Source: Undaria pinnatifida
Lineage: Eukaryota > Sar > Phaeophyceae > Laminariales > Alariaceae
Assembly (NCBI GenBank): GCA_012845835.1
Contig: JABAKD010000023.1
Span: 12,089,851 to 12,153,850, forward strand
Direction of reading: 5' to 3'
DNA length: 64,000 bases
Position numbers and translations under genes: made by a program. Positions 29,116 through 38,984 of the stretch are shown piece after piece. Within the stretch, counting starts at the first letter, position 1. The number at the start of each line of letters is the position of its first letter. The notes beneath the pieces are model-generated. The model did not search any database. It was not told where the DNA came from and saw only the letters and a program-made list of their open reading frames with translations.

Positions 29116-30738
29116 GAGGAAAGAGTGTTATACGCATCAAGATCAATATGATCGACCAGGTGTCAGTGAGCGTGCCTAATACTGTAAGAAAAGCGTTGCG
29201 CGCAGCACGATGATGTCGTGGTTGACTGTTGAAGTTATTGGCGTGGTAGTAGTCGGTGTGAGCGTTGCTGCTGAAGATAGAGTGCGTGTTTTCAAGGCTA
29301 AGAGAACGAGGGTGATAGGACAAAAACCCGTGTAAGCACAAACTCGACCGTGTGCAGCGGCCGTGCGAGCAACTGTGATTCGCGTAGCAAGATGATGTCA
29401 TTATACCGTAGACTAGCGTTTGAACTACAGTAGTAGTGCTGCGTTAAATTAGTCAGTGGTCTGGAGTTGTTCAGCATTGCTACTGAAAATATTTTGTGAT
29501 TTATTTTGTTCTTTTTTAGCGGATTAGTCAATGAGTGACGAGCTGTTTGTACTTTTTAGGGGTCCGCGAGGGTCGGTCCATGATCGTGGACAGTTTTGGG
29601 GATACTAGACTGTGCGGTAACACTTGAATCGAGTTAGTACGAACTCGGTTCTCAACACAAGAGACATGGATGTATTTAAACGAACATTTATTCCGCGCTG
29701 GCTACATGATCAATGTTTCCAGTGTTTTGTCACAAAACACTAGAAGAAGAGAGGCTCATTGTTTTTCCTATAGCATGTTAGTTATTCATCTAAAAGTTCG
29801 TTTTCGTTTAGGGTCAGCATATAAGATAATTTTTATGTGGTTTGTGGCAAATCGTGTGCTTCTCGTCTGCGACGGGGCCATGACTCTCCTTTTTTTCGCC
29901 ATTCAGACTGGTGATTCGTGCGGCATTCATACTAGTTATCATCATAGCGATTCGTCTTCATGGCTCCGTTCAATTTTGGGGGTTGTGATTATAGAAGGGA
30001 GTTGATGTATTTTCACCAACTGGACGGCCGCTTTTTTTAGGGCCAGTTCTTACATGATCTCCAGGGTGTTCTGTTCACGTCAGTCGCAGATATGCGGAAT
30101 TAGGTCCTGTTAGTGTTTCGCCTGTTAATTGTTCACACAACAATCAAGACACAGCTTTGCGATGGTGGCAAGTCTTGCGATGTCTGATCGCAAGTCTTGC
30201 GATGTATGCTAGCACGATCATCAATCGTTATAATGTAGAGGTAATTGTTTCGCCCATTGATAGTTCACCGCCCAGCAGAAACATCATGAGTACAATAAAG
30301 TAAGTTTGGCACGGTTCTCATCAAGAACAAGTGGAACGTCACTATAAATCGTGCCAAGATTTTTCAGCCAACGAGTAACTTAGTGACCCAGTCATTAATG
30401 GCACACACATAAACCCTATGTTCCAATTAAAAAACAGGCTCTCAAGGACAAGGTACACTCTCAATATGACGAAAAGTGTGTTTCTTCCAGTTTGAGATTG
30501 CTGCAATTTTTTTGGCTAGTATAGCACTCAAATTCACTTGATAATAAAACCAGAAAGTATATTACTCAACAATTCCTAATAATTTTTCCACCACTTTCTC
30601 CCCAATTACTGCCAAGCTCACTGATTGCCAATCAAGGCAATTCATCGGTAGGACATCATTAACTAATCTGGGCTGAGCTAGTCCTTGACCGATATTTAAT
30701 TGATCCCAAAACAATGCAAAAATTTCGGTTGGGTCTGA
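29116..30738. other. Spacer without a supported gene
   Basis: Small structures are visible: a 9-bp stem with a 3-nt loop (AGTGTTTTG/CAAAACACT, 29721-29741), a duplicated GCAAGTCTTGCGATGT (30160-30205), and AT-rich sequence toward the gypsy 3' end. No gypsy 3' LTR that matches anything upstream of the gag could be found. A 111-codon frame at 29670 has no recognisable features. Confidence 0.45.
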
Positions 30739-31066
30739 CTACGGGGCTGGTTTTGAGAAAATTTTAAACCATTGACCAATTTGATTGCAGCATGGATCAT
30801 AAAATTTACCAATGAAATGTACCGTTCCTTCCAAAAACTTCAATATCCATCCCTCTGTCTCCCTTTTGTACTCATTCGTCAGCATGAATAAATTTCTTGC
30901 AACTCTTAGCGGTTTCATGAACATGCCAACACCAAGTTCCTACTTCCTCACTACATGTTTTTAACTTATCCTCATACAAATGGACATTGTACCTCTTCCC
31001 TAAATCTAAAAGTTTGATCGTGTGTGGAAGCGCCTTGTTTGGTGCATCTTCCGCCACCATCACCAC
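30739..31066 (-). pseudogene. Gypsy 3' tail downstream of the chromodomain
   Basis: Two overlapping minus-strand frames (31066-30872 and 30924-30739) together look like a diverged continuation of the polyprotein, with KFIHADEYKRETEGWILKF shared across the shift. They show no domain. The motif around 30730-30770 is a diverged copy of the core of the 129-bp repeat downstream of copia-1. The end of the element is not defined. Confidence 0.4.
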
Positions 31067-31610
31067 TCTTGCCAGCTGCCAACCTGCGCGAGTGGTTTTG
31101 AAATATATATATACGATCCGATGATGTCACGTGAATATATTCCTGGCCTTCCCCTAACATCACAGCATACTTTGTAACCCTTAGCAACATGTCTTTCACC
31201 CTTAGCACACGCTAGCATACGCTTGGCAAGTTGAACTCTATATCGTCGGTATTTCGCATTTTCACCTCCAATTTGTACCGGTTCACCCGCCCAATACCGC
31301 GACACTATACTACCGTACTGTTCAAGGTCCGTCTCATGTTCCCAAGTTTTTACTGTTACTTTATCCCAACTAGTATAGTATTGTACCGCATTCTTTCCTC
31401 CTAGACCTCTCGAAATCCTATGTTTCGTAATCTTTGTGGGCTTGATACGATAGTTGTCCAATTCCATACATACGTCTTCCGCAGTCGGGTGGAAAGGCGG
31501 TGAACGCTCATAATATGTATTAAGTACATAGCTACTCATTGCCCATGGCAGAAATTTCGGTGCTTCTGCGCCCTCGTGGGGATTGTAACACTTCTTGCAC
31601 CTATACATAG
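31060..31610 (-). pseudogene. pol: Gypsy integrase C-terminus with chromodomain-like segment
   Basis: The frame enters from the copia-2 LTR at 31610 and continues for about 180 residues. The stretch VQYYTSWDKVTVKTWEHETDL followed by EQYGSIVSRYWAG fits the chromodomain pattern (Y.V.W.......TWEP...L......I..Y). Chromodomains commonly end the integrase of chromoviral Ty3/gypsy elements and steer integration. The piece is separated from its integrase core (39491-40889) by copia-2. The interrupted codons resume the same protein when the CATAG duplication is counted once. The identification rests on pattern only. Confidence 0.65.
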
Positions 31611-32111
31611 TGTTGGACGTACTCACTCCATTGTCAGATTGCAAACAAGAATCCGTCGAAAAGATGGATCGGAGAATTGTGGGGGTTTCGTATATGTGTG
31701 GGATGGATCTCCACAACGGGATTTTGTGTTGTGGGTTTTGATGTGCCCGAATAATACCACTCTATTTTTCGACTCTATTTTGCCTGCACCTTGTGTCTTC
31801 TCTGTGTCTCTTCTACGGCTACCACGCCAAGGGCTACCACGCCCCATCTATACTGCAAGGGCTATCACGCCTTCACCACTGCACGGCTACCACGCCTGTA
31901 TATTTGCGTCCCGGCTACCACGCCACAGTGCCGAGTTCCATTTCTGGGTTATCATACCTAAGCTATCACGCTCCACCACACACGTAAATCGGGTCATCAC
32001 ACCCGCCTTAGTTGCGAGTAGTTCGTAGTTTACCGATTACCGGCTATTACGCCACCTTTCTCCTCCACCTACACCACCACCGGGGCGCCACACGTACCAA
32101 CCTACTCCACA
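31611..32111 (+). repeat. 5' LTR of copia-2
   Basis: This 501-bp LTR has a remarkable array of the 12-mer GGCTACCACGCC and close variants (GGCTATCACGCC, GGCTATTACGCC) between 31817 and 32052, about eight copies at irregular spacing. The array is repeated in the 3' LTR. Confidence 0.94.
31817..32052 (+). promoter_or_regulatory. GGCTAYCACGCC motif array inside the copia-2 LTR
   Basis: About eight near-identical 12-bp motifs, all in the same direction, are separated by 3-40 bp of unrelated sequence. Motif copies match each other better than the spacers do, which suggests a protein-binding array rather than a simple tandem duplication. Function is inferred. The same array is at 39189-39427 in the 3' LTR. 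Confidence 0.55.
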
Positions 32112-32119
32112 CGCTAGCG
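32112..32119 (+). promoter_or_regulatory. Palindrome abutting the copia-2 5' LTR
   Basis: CGCTAGCG starts at the first base after the LTR, in the expected primer-binding-site position. There is no TGG-starting tRNA match here. Confidence 0.55.
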
Positions 32120-32401
32120 TCAACGATCTTCAACGAACGAGTGGGTTGTAAGTTGCTAAGCGCCAATGAGGAGAACCGGCACAAGACCTTTGTCGGGGGA
32201 AAGGTTGAGCACCCCTCCCGGCGGAGTAGGCAACGGGGGAGAGGGACGCGAGTCCTCCTCCGCCAATGGACAACACCATGGAGGAGAGGGACCCGAGTCC
32301 TTCCCCGCCAATGCACAACATCATGAAACAACAGCAGCTCCATCACCAACTTCATCGAACATGATCGCGGACCTCGCCAACGACTTCACCAAGTACTGCA
32401 G

Positions 32402-33369
32402 ATGACCAACGAGGGAGGGCCAACCGCCCCAACAGCAGGCACGTACGAGTCTAGACCCATAGAAATTCGTCAGAAAAATAAAATACTTGCTTGGTCTGGA
32501 AAGGTTGAGAGCGGGCAAAGTGTTGGATCAGCTTTCCGTGTTTTTCGAGGTTCTGTTCTTTCCTGGGTCTCGGCTGAAGGGTTGATGGACGTATTGAAGG
32601 GAGAATCGATGCCAGTGGGGGTTCCGGATGTAGACCTGTCACGACTCAGGAGTTACTTTGGGAAGGAGAGAGTAGATAAGTCGCTCAAGCTATGGTCACA
32701 CAACTGATCGCAAAAATCACAGCCCAACCAGCCTAAGACATGATTTTTGCTGCGGGGTCACCCCAAAAAGCGTGGAGGGTGTTTGAGTCTCACTACGCTG
32801 TCAAAAGTGAAAATGAGAGGGAAATAGTAGTGGAGGAATGGAATAAACTGAGACAGAAGGAGGGAGAGAACATCGTGTCATTTTACGGTAGGGAAAAGAC
32901 CATAAGGATGAAGCTAGAATCATACGGTGATAAGCGACCAGACGCATCTATGTGCAAACATATTGCCCGTAGAATGCTACCACCGTTCAAGCTATGTAGT
33001 GACCACGTGCTTCTCCTTCCCGATCTTTCGAGTCGTACCGTGGAAGGTTTGCTCAAGAGAGCTGCTCACGAGCTGGAGCGCAATGGGAGATCAGGAGAAG
33101 AGAGAGAGGAGACAAGGCATGCCCTGACCGCAGCCGGCGTGGGTCGGGGCGACCGGGGTGGGAGGAATGCTGGTGATCGGGGGTATGGGGAGCGCGACCG
33201 AACGTACACCTACTGCGCGCACCACGCGAGGGGCAAGGCCACAACACCCCCGAATGCATCGTCATGCGTCGACAATTCGACAGATACTACGGTGATTCTA
33301 CGAATACCTGCAGACGCGGGGACTCGGGCCGCACGCCGGACGCGGAGGAGGGCGCGGGGCGGAAGGTAA
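32402..33369 (+). pseudogene. gag: Copia-2 gag (two frames)
   Basis: The first frame (32402-32707) holds a gag N-terminus with IRQKNKILAWSGKVESGQS. The second (32740-33369) continues with GSPQKAWRVFESHYAVKSENEREIV, a Ty1/copia gag (UBN2-like) signature, then an Arg/Gly-rich basic tail. The zinc-knuckle region is seen as YCAHHARG in one frame and GHNTPEC in the next (about 33215-33260), showing a one-base shift inside the knuckle. In-frame stops separate the first two frames near 32707. The protein would form the particle shell. Confidence 0.75.
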
Positions 33370-33379
33370 ATATCGACAG

Positions 33380-33613
33380 CAACCGTACCCAAACGACTCG
33401 GGTGCGCGTTGGAGTCGGGGCCACCCGCCGGAGCAGCAGAGAACGCCGCCGCCAGGACACGGACCCGGGCTTGGCGGATATGCGAACACCTTCCATCAAC
33501 CGTACCCAAATGACTCGGGTGCGCGTTGGAGTCGGGGCCACCCGCCGGAGCAGCAGAAAACGCCGCCGCCAGGACACGGACCCGGGCCTGGCGGATATGC
33601 GAACACCTTCCCC
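33380..33613 (+). repeat. 117-bp tandem duplication in gag
   Basis: CAACCGTACCCAAAYGACTC starts at 33380 and 33497. The two 117-bp units (39 codons, so frame-preserving) differ at only a few positions. The duplication encodes a Pro/Gly/Gln-rich spacer downstream of the zinc knuckle. Confidence 0.9.
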
Positions 33614-33685
33614 GGAGGACGTGGCCACGACCGCCATCATCATTCGGGCGGGCGCGGCCGAGGCAGGGGCGAGGGCTTCGGGCAA

Positions 33686-34459
33686 GTGCCACCGCCTAAT
33701 TTTCCGTCTAATTCGCCGCCGAATTTTCCACCTGATTTGCCGCCTGGAAATTTTCCCGACGCACCGCGGCACGCATTTGCGGCAGATTATCCCTACGAGA
33801 ACGAATACGTGGGATACTCGGGGTGGGGGGAGCCAGCGGGGCACTGGTCATCACCACCACCGAGAGCGGAGTTGGGGACTCCCGAGCAGCAGCAGCAGCA
33901 CCAACAACACCAAGAACAGCAAGAGGGCACGCCTCCTGCCACGTCTATCTTTGCTACTGCAACTCTCTCTTCTCCGGCTCCCGGCGCAGCTCAAGCCAGC
34001 GGAGCTCCTCTGCAGCTCTTCATCGCACGTAGTGTGAAAATGGACAAGTCTGAGTCTGGTGATTCTATTGCTGTAGATCGTGATGGTGTGGTGCGTGGTA
34101 GCGTTGTAGGACGTGTTGAGCCAGCGTTGATTACACGTGTTGCTAGCGCCCTTCGGTGTACCCCGGGGCAACCTAGGCCGTATGGTAGCGGGGAATGGGA
34201 TGCGGACTCGGGAGCTAGTGCCATGATGTCCAACAACAAAGAGGTCATGTACAACATTCGCTACCCTACAGACCAATACATACAGATAGGCGATTCAGGG
34301 TTGATTAGAGTCGAGGCAACCGGGGACGTCAATTTAGTATTTCACCAGCTAGATGAACACGGAAACCCGGAGGACGTTGTAGCGTGTGTGCAAGATGTGA
34401 TATATACTCCGTGGCTTGGCTTCAACCTTTTCTCGATTTGGAAGGTGGCTCACAAATAG
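33686..34459 (+). CDS. pol: Copia-2 protease region
   Basis: This frame opens with a Pro/Asn-rich segment (NFPSNSPPNFPPDLPPGNFP) and a Gln run from CAG repeats near 33888. It then holds the aspartic protease: WDADSGASAMM with the active-site DSGAS at about residue 176, and the C-terminal DVIYTPWLGFNLFSIWK typical of copia proteases. It stops at 34457-34459 (TAG), where the polyprotein should continue toward integrase. The enzyme would mature Gag and Pol. Confidence 0.82.
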   Translation: MPPPNFPSNSPPNFPPDLPPGNFPDAPRHAFAADYPYENEYVGYSGWGEPAGHWSSPPPRAELGTPEQQQQHQQHQEQQEGTPPATSIFATATLSSPAPGAAQASGAPLQLFIARSVKMDKSESGDSIAVDRDGVVRGSVVGRVEPALITRVASALRCTPGQPRPYGSGEWDADSGASAMMSNNKEVMYNIRYPTDQYIQIGDSGLIRVEATGDVNLVFHQLDEHGNPEDVVACVQDVIYTPWLGFNLFSIWKVAHK

Positions 34460-34880
34460 TCCTGTTCTGTAAACCCCACTGGTACACAAGCGGGAAGGCT
34501 CCGCTTCATTCGGGGATCGGCGAACGACTCCCTCTACGCCACCCGACTCCCCCCTCCTCCGTTGCCAGTGGATGTAGCGAATGAAAGTGCCCCCGAGTCT
34601 TCTGCTTGCAACCCACCGATGCCAGTTGGTGCCGTTGGTGCTTCGCGTGAGAGTGCATTCGTGTCTGCTGCCTACATATCCCCCCCGGTTCCTCTTAGTG
34701 AAAACAGCCTCGTACAACCTTCGAGCGTTGTGATGGCTTCCCCCATGAAGTTGGAGCTTGAGCTTGAGACTGCTTTATCCCACCCCACTCCGTGCGATTC
34801 AAGTACGGCATGGAATTATTGACCCCAGAGCATTTCTGACGAGAAGACAGAGGCGTATGCCATAGCATGGGACATTTTGT

Positions 34881-35453
34881 ATGATGCAAGATAGAGAGAG
34901 TGAAGAGTGTGCACTGGCCATTTTGGGCCCCGGGAAAAACCCTTTCCATGTTGGCAACGATCGCCAGCGAGTTTATATTTTCGTGTTCCATGACCGCGCC
35001 GGCCACCTGTCCAAACCTATTTTGAGGGAATCTGCTCGGCAGCGAGGGATCACCCTCACCGGACGGATGGAACCCTGCACTACGTGCATACCGGCGAGGG
35101 GGACGCGAGCGGACGTGCCGAAGCAAAGCGAGGGACGAGCGGGGAAGGCGCCTGGCGATCTCCTACATATCGACATGTGCGGCCCGTACACCACCACCAT
35201 AGGCGGCAACCACTACATGTTCTATGCTGTCGATGCTGCAACGGGCTACATCGCGAACTACGCCCTGCGTCGCAAGTCTGACGCCGTGGCCGTCTTCCGG
35301 CGGTGTATCGTCGACCTAGCCCAGAAGGCGGGGACGAGGATACGGAGTGTCCGTGGCGACTGTGATCCGCTCTGGACCAGCAAGGACTTCCGTGATGTCT
35401 GCTCCACCATGAGAATCGCCGTGCAGTACTTCCCCCCCGGAGCGCAGCAATAA
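34881..35453 (+). CDS. pol: Copia-2 integrase, zinc-binding and first core part
   Basis: An HHCC zinc-binding region is visible (HDRAGHLSK...CTTCIPARG), followed by the catalytic core with LLHIDMCGPY (first Asp) and RSVRGDCDPLW (second Asp). The frame ends at an in-frame TAA (35451-35453), four codons before the NGVVEN block that supplies the catalytic Glu. That block continues in the same frame at 35454-35470. The single nonsense codon therefore removes the active-site Glu from the protein. Confidence 0.85.
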   Translation: MMQDRESEECALAILGPGKNPFHVGNDRQRVYIFVFHDRAGHLSKPILRESARQRGITLTGRMEPCTTCIPARGTRADVPKQSEGRAGKAPGDLLHIDMCGPYTTTIGGNHYMFYAVDAATGYIANYALRRKSDAVAVFRRCIVDLAQKAGTRIRSVRGDCDPLWTSKDFRDVCSTMRIAVQYFPPGAQQ

Positions 35454-35816
35454 AATGGGGTAGTGGAGAATACAATCCAGCGTTGCAACCAAATCGCCAT
35501 GGCATCTCGCCGCGCCGCGGACCGACGCTTGGGGCCGGAGGGGTTCTCGTGTGTTCGCGGCTTGGATGCTCGCGGGGACAAGCTCTGGGCGGAATTGGCG
35601 AAGGATGACGCGCAGAAGCTCAAGGAGGAGCTTCCCCTTCAAACCCCGGTCACGCGTCGCCGCAGGAGCTGTTCACCGGCAAAAAGGGTGCTTTCTTGGT
35701 GGTGCCGTCTTTTCAGTACGGTTTCATGTACCGGGAGAGGAGGTCGAAGCTGGACGACAAGGCAGTGTCGTGCTACTTTCTCAACGCGGGCGACAACCAT
35801 GCCGATTGCCGTGTGA
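35454..35816 (+). pseudogene. pol: Copia-2 integrase C-terminal part after the nonsense codon
   Basis: It begins NGVVENTIQRCNQ, the Glu-containing core motif, and continues to about residue 85 before losing homology to frameshift. A neighbouring frame (35696 onward) resumes with the GKKxxxxxxxDxKAxxCxFLG-like end of copia integrase (RRSKLDDKAVSCYFLNAG). A shift therefore lies near 35690. Confidence 0.75.
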
Positions 35817-37252
35817 AGGTACTCAGGGATGACACAGGGCGCGTATGCTACTCTAGCAACGTTACATGGGTGCCACTGCCACAGTCGGGGGGAGGGGGGT
35901 TCAGTACTGCCCCTTCCGCGCCCGCACCGCCCACGCCGCCGGGGGTGTCATTCGAGATTGCCTCGACGCCGCCCACCACTGCCGGTCCGCTGCCCGCGCA
36001 CTCACCAAGCGCTCACACCTCGCCGCCACCCGGACCGACTGCTATGCCGCCCGCCGCTGCCGGTCCGCCGCCCGCGCACTCACCCAGCGCTCACACCTCG
36101 CCGCCACCCGGACCGACTGCTATGCCACCCATCGCTGCCGGTCCGCCGCCCACCGCTGCCGGTCCGCCGCCCGCGCACTCACCCAGCGCTCACACCTCTC
36201 CGCCGACCGGACCGTCTGGTATGCTGCCCGCTGCTGCCGGTCCGCCGCCCGCGCACTCACCCAGCGCTCACACCCCTCGCTCGAAGCCGCCTGCCACTGC
36301 AGGTACACCGCCTGCAGCAGCCATCTGGCCGCCACCACCGCTGCAATCGTCATTACCGCTGTCCGCGCACTCACCCAGCGCTCACACCTCGCCGCCGCCC
36401 GGACCGGCTGCTATGCCGCCCGCTGCTGCCGGTCCGCCGCCTGCGCACTCGCCCAGCGCTCAAACACCGCCTGCTGCATGTTCGCCGATGCTGGAGTGGT
36501 TTCTATCTTCCATCGAGGACGCCGGCTCGACGACATCGTCATCGCCATCACCGGCGGCGACACCGGCCCCGCGGACGTACAGAAGGAGACAGCCGCCGCC
36601 GGTCGCCGCACGATATTCTTCGCCGCTCACCCCCCATGCAACGAGAATGCTGGGCAAGAAGGGCGACGAGCGCGTGCCGGGAAGGACCAGGTCGGAGGGC
36701 CGTCAGCTTTCAGGCGTGCCGGAAGAAGCGATCTCTACGCCGCTGCCGGAGGCGACGTCGTTCGACCACGGGGTAGGACTTCTATCTCATGCGGGGGAGG
36801 ATGTGCTACTGTCGCTGCTGGCCAACCGGGGGGCCCTGAACGCGAAACGAGTGCTCCTGCAGGGGCACGGATCTGGTGAGCTGGGGGGCAGAGGCAAGCA
36901 GCATGCGGGGTCGGGGGGCGTGGAGGAGAGCAAAGGTGCACCGCCATACGACACCACGGGCGGGGGGGAGAGCGGGGGTAACTATTGGTCGCTTGGGCCG
37001 TCGGGACGGGGAGTGCCGCTCGGCCTTGTGTCGCGACTCGCCACGCGGGAGGATGTCGACGCAGCTTTTCGCGAGATGCGCCCCTCTCACCTGCGGCCCG
37101 ACATGCCCCTCTGCCACGCCAAGGACCTCCTCGAACCAAAGACGTTCAGGGAGGCGCGTGACGGTGAGCATGGCGCACAGTTCATGGACGCGGCTAGGCA
37201 TCAAGTGTTCGGTTTGCTTGAAGCAGGGACGTTCGAAATTGTTGACAAGTAG
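35696..37252 (+). CDS. pol: Copia-2 integrase tail, Pro-rich repeat linker and RT entry
   Basis: The frame is 518 codons long. Residues 1-60 are the copia integrase C-terminus (DDKAVSCYFLNAG...VTWVPLP). Residues about 75-265 are a Pro-rich array of the word AGPPPAHSPSAHTSPPPGP in six or more copies with variants. The tail (about 430-518) reaches the RT entry: EAREGEHGAQFMDA-like sequence and LLEAGTFEIV. It ends with TAG at 37250-37252, and the next frame continues the RT in phase. The repeat linker corresponds to the Ser/Pro linker of copia-1 but uses different words. Confidence 0.82.
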   Translation: MVVPSFQYGFMYRERRSKLDDKAVSCYFLNAGDNHADCRVKVLRDDTGRVCYSSNVTWVPLPQSGGGGFSTAPSAPAPPTPPGVSFEIASTPPTTAGPLPAHSPSAHTSPPPGPTAMPPAAAGPPPAHSPSAHTSPPPGPTAMPPIAAGPPPTAAGPPPAHSPSAHTSPPTGPSGMLPAAAGPPPAHSPSAHTPRSKPPATAGTPPAAAIWPPPPLQSSLPLSAHSPSAHTSPPPGPAAMPPAAAGPPPAHSPSAQTPPAACSPMLEWFLSSIEDAGSTTSSSPSPAATPAPRTYRRRQPPPVAARYSSPLTPHATRMLGKKGDERVPGRTRSEGRQLSGVPEEAISTPLPEATSFDHGVGLLSHAGEDVLLSLLANRGALNAKRVLLQGHGSGELGGRGKQHAGSGGVEESKGAPPYDTTGGGESGGNYWSLGPSGRGVPLGLVSRLATREDVDAAFREMRPSHLRPDMPLCHAKDLLEPKTFREARDGEHGAQFMDAARHQVFGLLEAGTFEIVDK

Positions 37253-37267
37253 CAACGAATAGACAAC

Positions 37268-37525
37268 GTGATCAGTAGTAAGCTCATTTTTGATTGGCAG
37301 GTTGATCAATTTGGTTGGCCTAAGAAAGCGAAGGCGAGACTTGTAGCTAGGGGTGACATGCAGAGAGAGTACATTGAGTTTGGAGATTTGTACGCGCCTA
37401 CTGTTGCTTCGTCCAGTGTCCGTTTGTTGGCTGCATTGGCGTGTGAACATGACCTAGAGTTGTGCCATTTCGATACAGACCAGGCTTTTGTGAGGGCAGG
37501 TCTTGCCGAGGATGTCTATATGTGA
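37268..37525 (+). pseudogene. pol: Copia-2 RT, N-terminal segment
   Basis: It contains KAKARLVARG and LELCHFDTDQAFVRAGLAEDVYM, the first RT aspartate block. It is closed by TGA at 37523-37525 in the middle of the DVYM-(R)-LPEG block, and the same frame resumes immediately. It is in phase with the frame ending at 37252, so the two stops are isolated nonsense mutations. Confidence 0.85.
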
Positions 37526-38551
37526 TTGACAGAAGGGTGTGGTTCATTGTCAGGGAAGGTTGTGAAGCTGAGCAAGAGTCTTTATGGTTTGAGACAGGCA
37601 TCCAGACAGTGGTACGCATTACTGAGGAAGTGTCTTTTGGCTTTGGGGTTTGTGCAGTGCTTGGCTGATTCGTGTGTTTTTCGTTTGGTTGAAGGGGGGG
37701 AAGTAGTGATGCACCTAGTGGTGCATGTTGATGATATTTTTGCCGTGGGAAAGAAGGAAAGGTGTGATCAGTTCGGTAAGGATCTCGGACGTCTTGTTCC
37801 AGTTAAGTCGTTGGGCGAGCTCAAGTGGTACTCGGGGTGCTATTACGAGAGAGACAAGGGGGCAGGGAGGTTGACTATTTCGCAACAGGCGTACACGGAA
37901 GAAATGGGAGAGAAGTATGGTGTGAAATGGGGCAACGCTATCCCGACTCCCACAACTTGGAGGCTTTGGGATTTTGATGTTGACGAGCCGAATGTTCTGT
38001 TTCCTTTCCGAGAGTTGATCGGTGCGCTTTCGTGGATTGCCTTGTTGACCAGGCCGGATATCGCGAACTCAGTGAGGGCAGTAGCAAGGTATTGCAGTGC
38101 GCCGAAGCTGATCCACTGGAAAGCGGCACGTAGTATACTAGGGTATGCAATGAGGACGAATTATTTTGGGGTTTCTTTTCAGAAGGGGACGTTGACGGGG
38201 ATTAGTTTGATTTCGTTCGCAGACGCCAACTATGCTTCGCGCAGTACGGACAGGAGCAGCGTGTCGGGGGGAGTAGTGATGTGTGCGGGGGGGCCTGTTT
38301 CGTGGTACTCCAAGACGCAGAAGTGTGTGACTCTCTCGACTACTCAGGCGGAGTATGTGGCTATGTCGGACATGGGGAAGGAGATTTTAGTTTTGAGGCA
38401 GGTTTGGTGCTTTATGTTGCCGAAGGCAAGGATGCCGTGCATTGCCATGTATGAGGATAACGAGGGTGCCATCCAAATCGCAAAGCACCCGATTTCGAAC
38501 TCGAACTCGAAGCACATTGACGCGAGGCATCACTTTTTAGGGAACTGGTAG
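37526..38551 (+). CDS. pol: Copia-2 RT and RNase H
   Basis: Visible blocks are VKLSKSLYGLRQASRQWY, the active site VVHVDDIFAVGKK (a HVDD variant shared with copia-1), LTRPDIANSVRAVARY, RNase H DANYASRSTDRSSVSGG, CVTLSTTQAEYVAMS and EDNEGAIQIAKHP...SKHIDARHHFL. A one-base shift near 38540 moves the last block (RELVERKEVEI...HADFLSKALPE) to another frame at 38541-38690. Residue-level similarity to copia-1 pol is strong, so the two are related families with unrelated LTRs. Confidence 0.92.
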   Translation: MTEGCGSLSGKVVKLSKSLYGLRQASRQWYALLRKCLLALGFVQCLADSCVFRLVEGGEVVMHLVVHVDDIFAVGKKERCDQFGKDLGRLVPVKSLGELKWYSGCYYERDKGAGRLTISQQAYTEEMGEKYGVKWGNAIPTPTTWRLWDFDVDEPNVLFPFRELIGALSWIALLTRPDIANSVRAVARYCSAPKLIHWKAARSILGYAMRTNYFGVSFQKGTLTGISLISFADANYASRSTDRSSVSGGVVMCAGGPVSWYSKTQKCVTLSTTQAEYVAMSDMGKEILVLRQVWCFMLPKARMPCIAMYEDNEGAIQIAKHPISNSNSKHIDARHHFLGNW

Positions 38552-38973
38552 AAAGGAAGGAGGTCGAAATTATCCACGTACTGTCGCAGTACCAGCATGC
38601 TGACTTCCTCTCCAAGGCGTTACCTGAGAGGGAGTTTGAATTTCACCGGGGGATAGTGATGAATTTTGATGGGATTTCTCTCTCGGATAGTGTTTGGTTT
38701 TCTGACTTTCGATTTCTTACATGTTTTTTTGTTTAGTTTTCTGATGTATCTTTATGAGGGTTCAAGGACTTGCATTCAAATTGATCGATGGAAAATACTG
38801 AATAGTGTTTGAGTTTTAATGGTCATGGATATGATGAGAATGGATTTGAGTATTTTTGCAAATGCAACATTTTTTGTTTTCTGGACTTGAGTAAAGAAAA
38901 ACTCTGCAGTATTTTGGTATCTGGGAATGGACGTTCTAAAAAGGTAGCCTGGATAAATCATGACAATGATGCG

Positions 38974-38984
38974 AGTAGAGGGGC
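38974..38984 (+). promoter_or_regulatory. Polypurine tract of copia-2
   Basis: GAGTAGAGGGG followed by one C lies immediately upstream of the 3' LTR. It agrees with plus-strand orientation. Confidence 0.65.

Noticed and set aside
35829-36879. Arg/His-rich frames of over 300 codons overlapping the copia-2 linker
   Set aside because: These are alternative readings of the Pro-rich repeat. The frame 35696-37252 carries the integrase C-terminus and RT entry.
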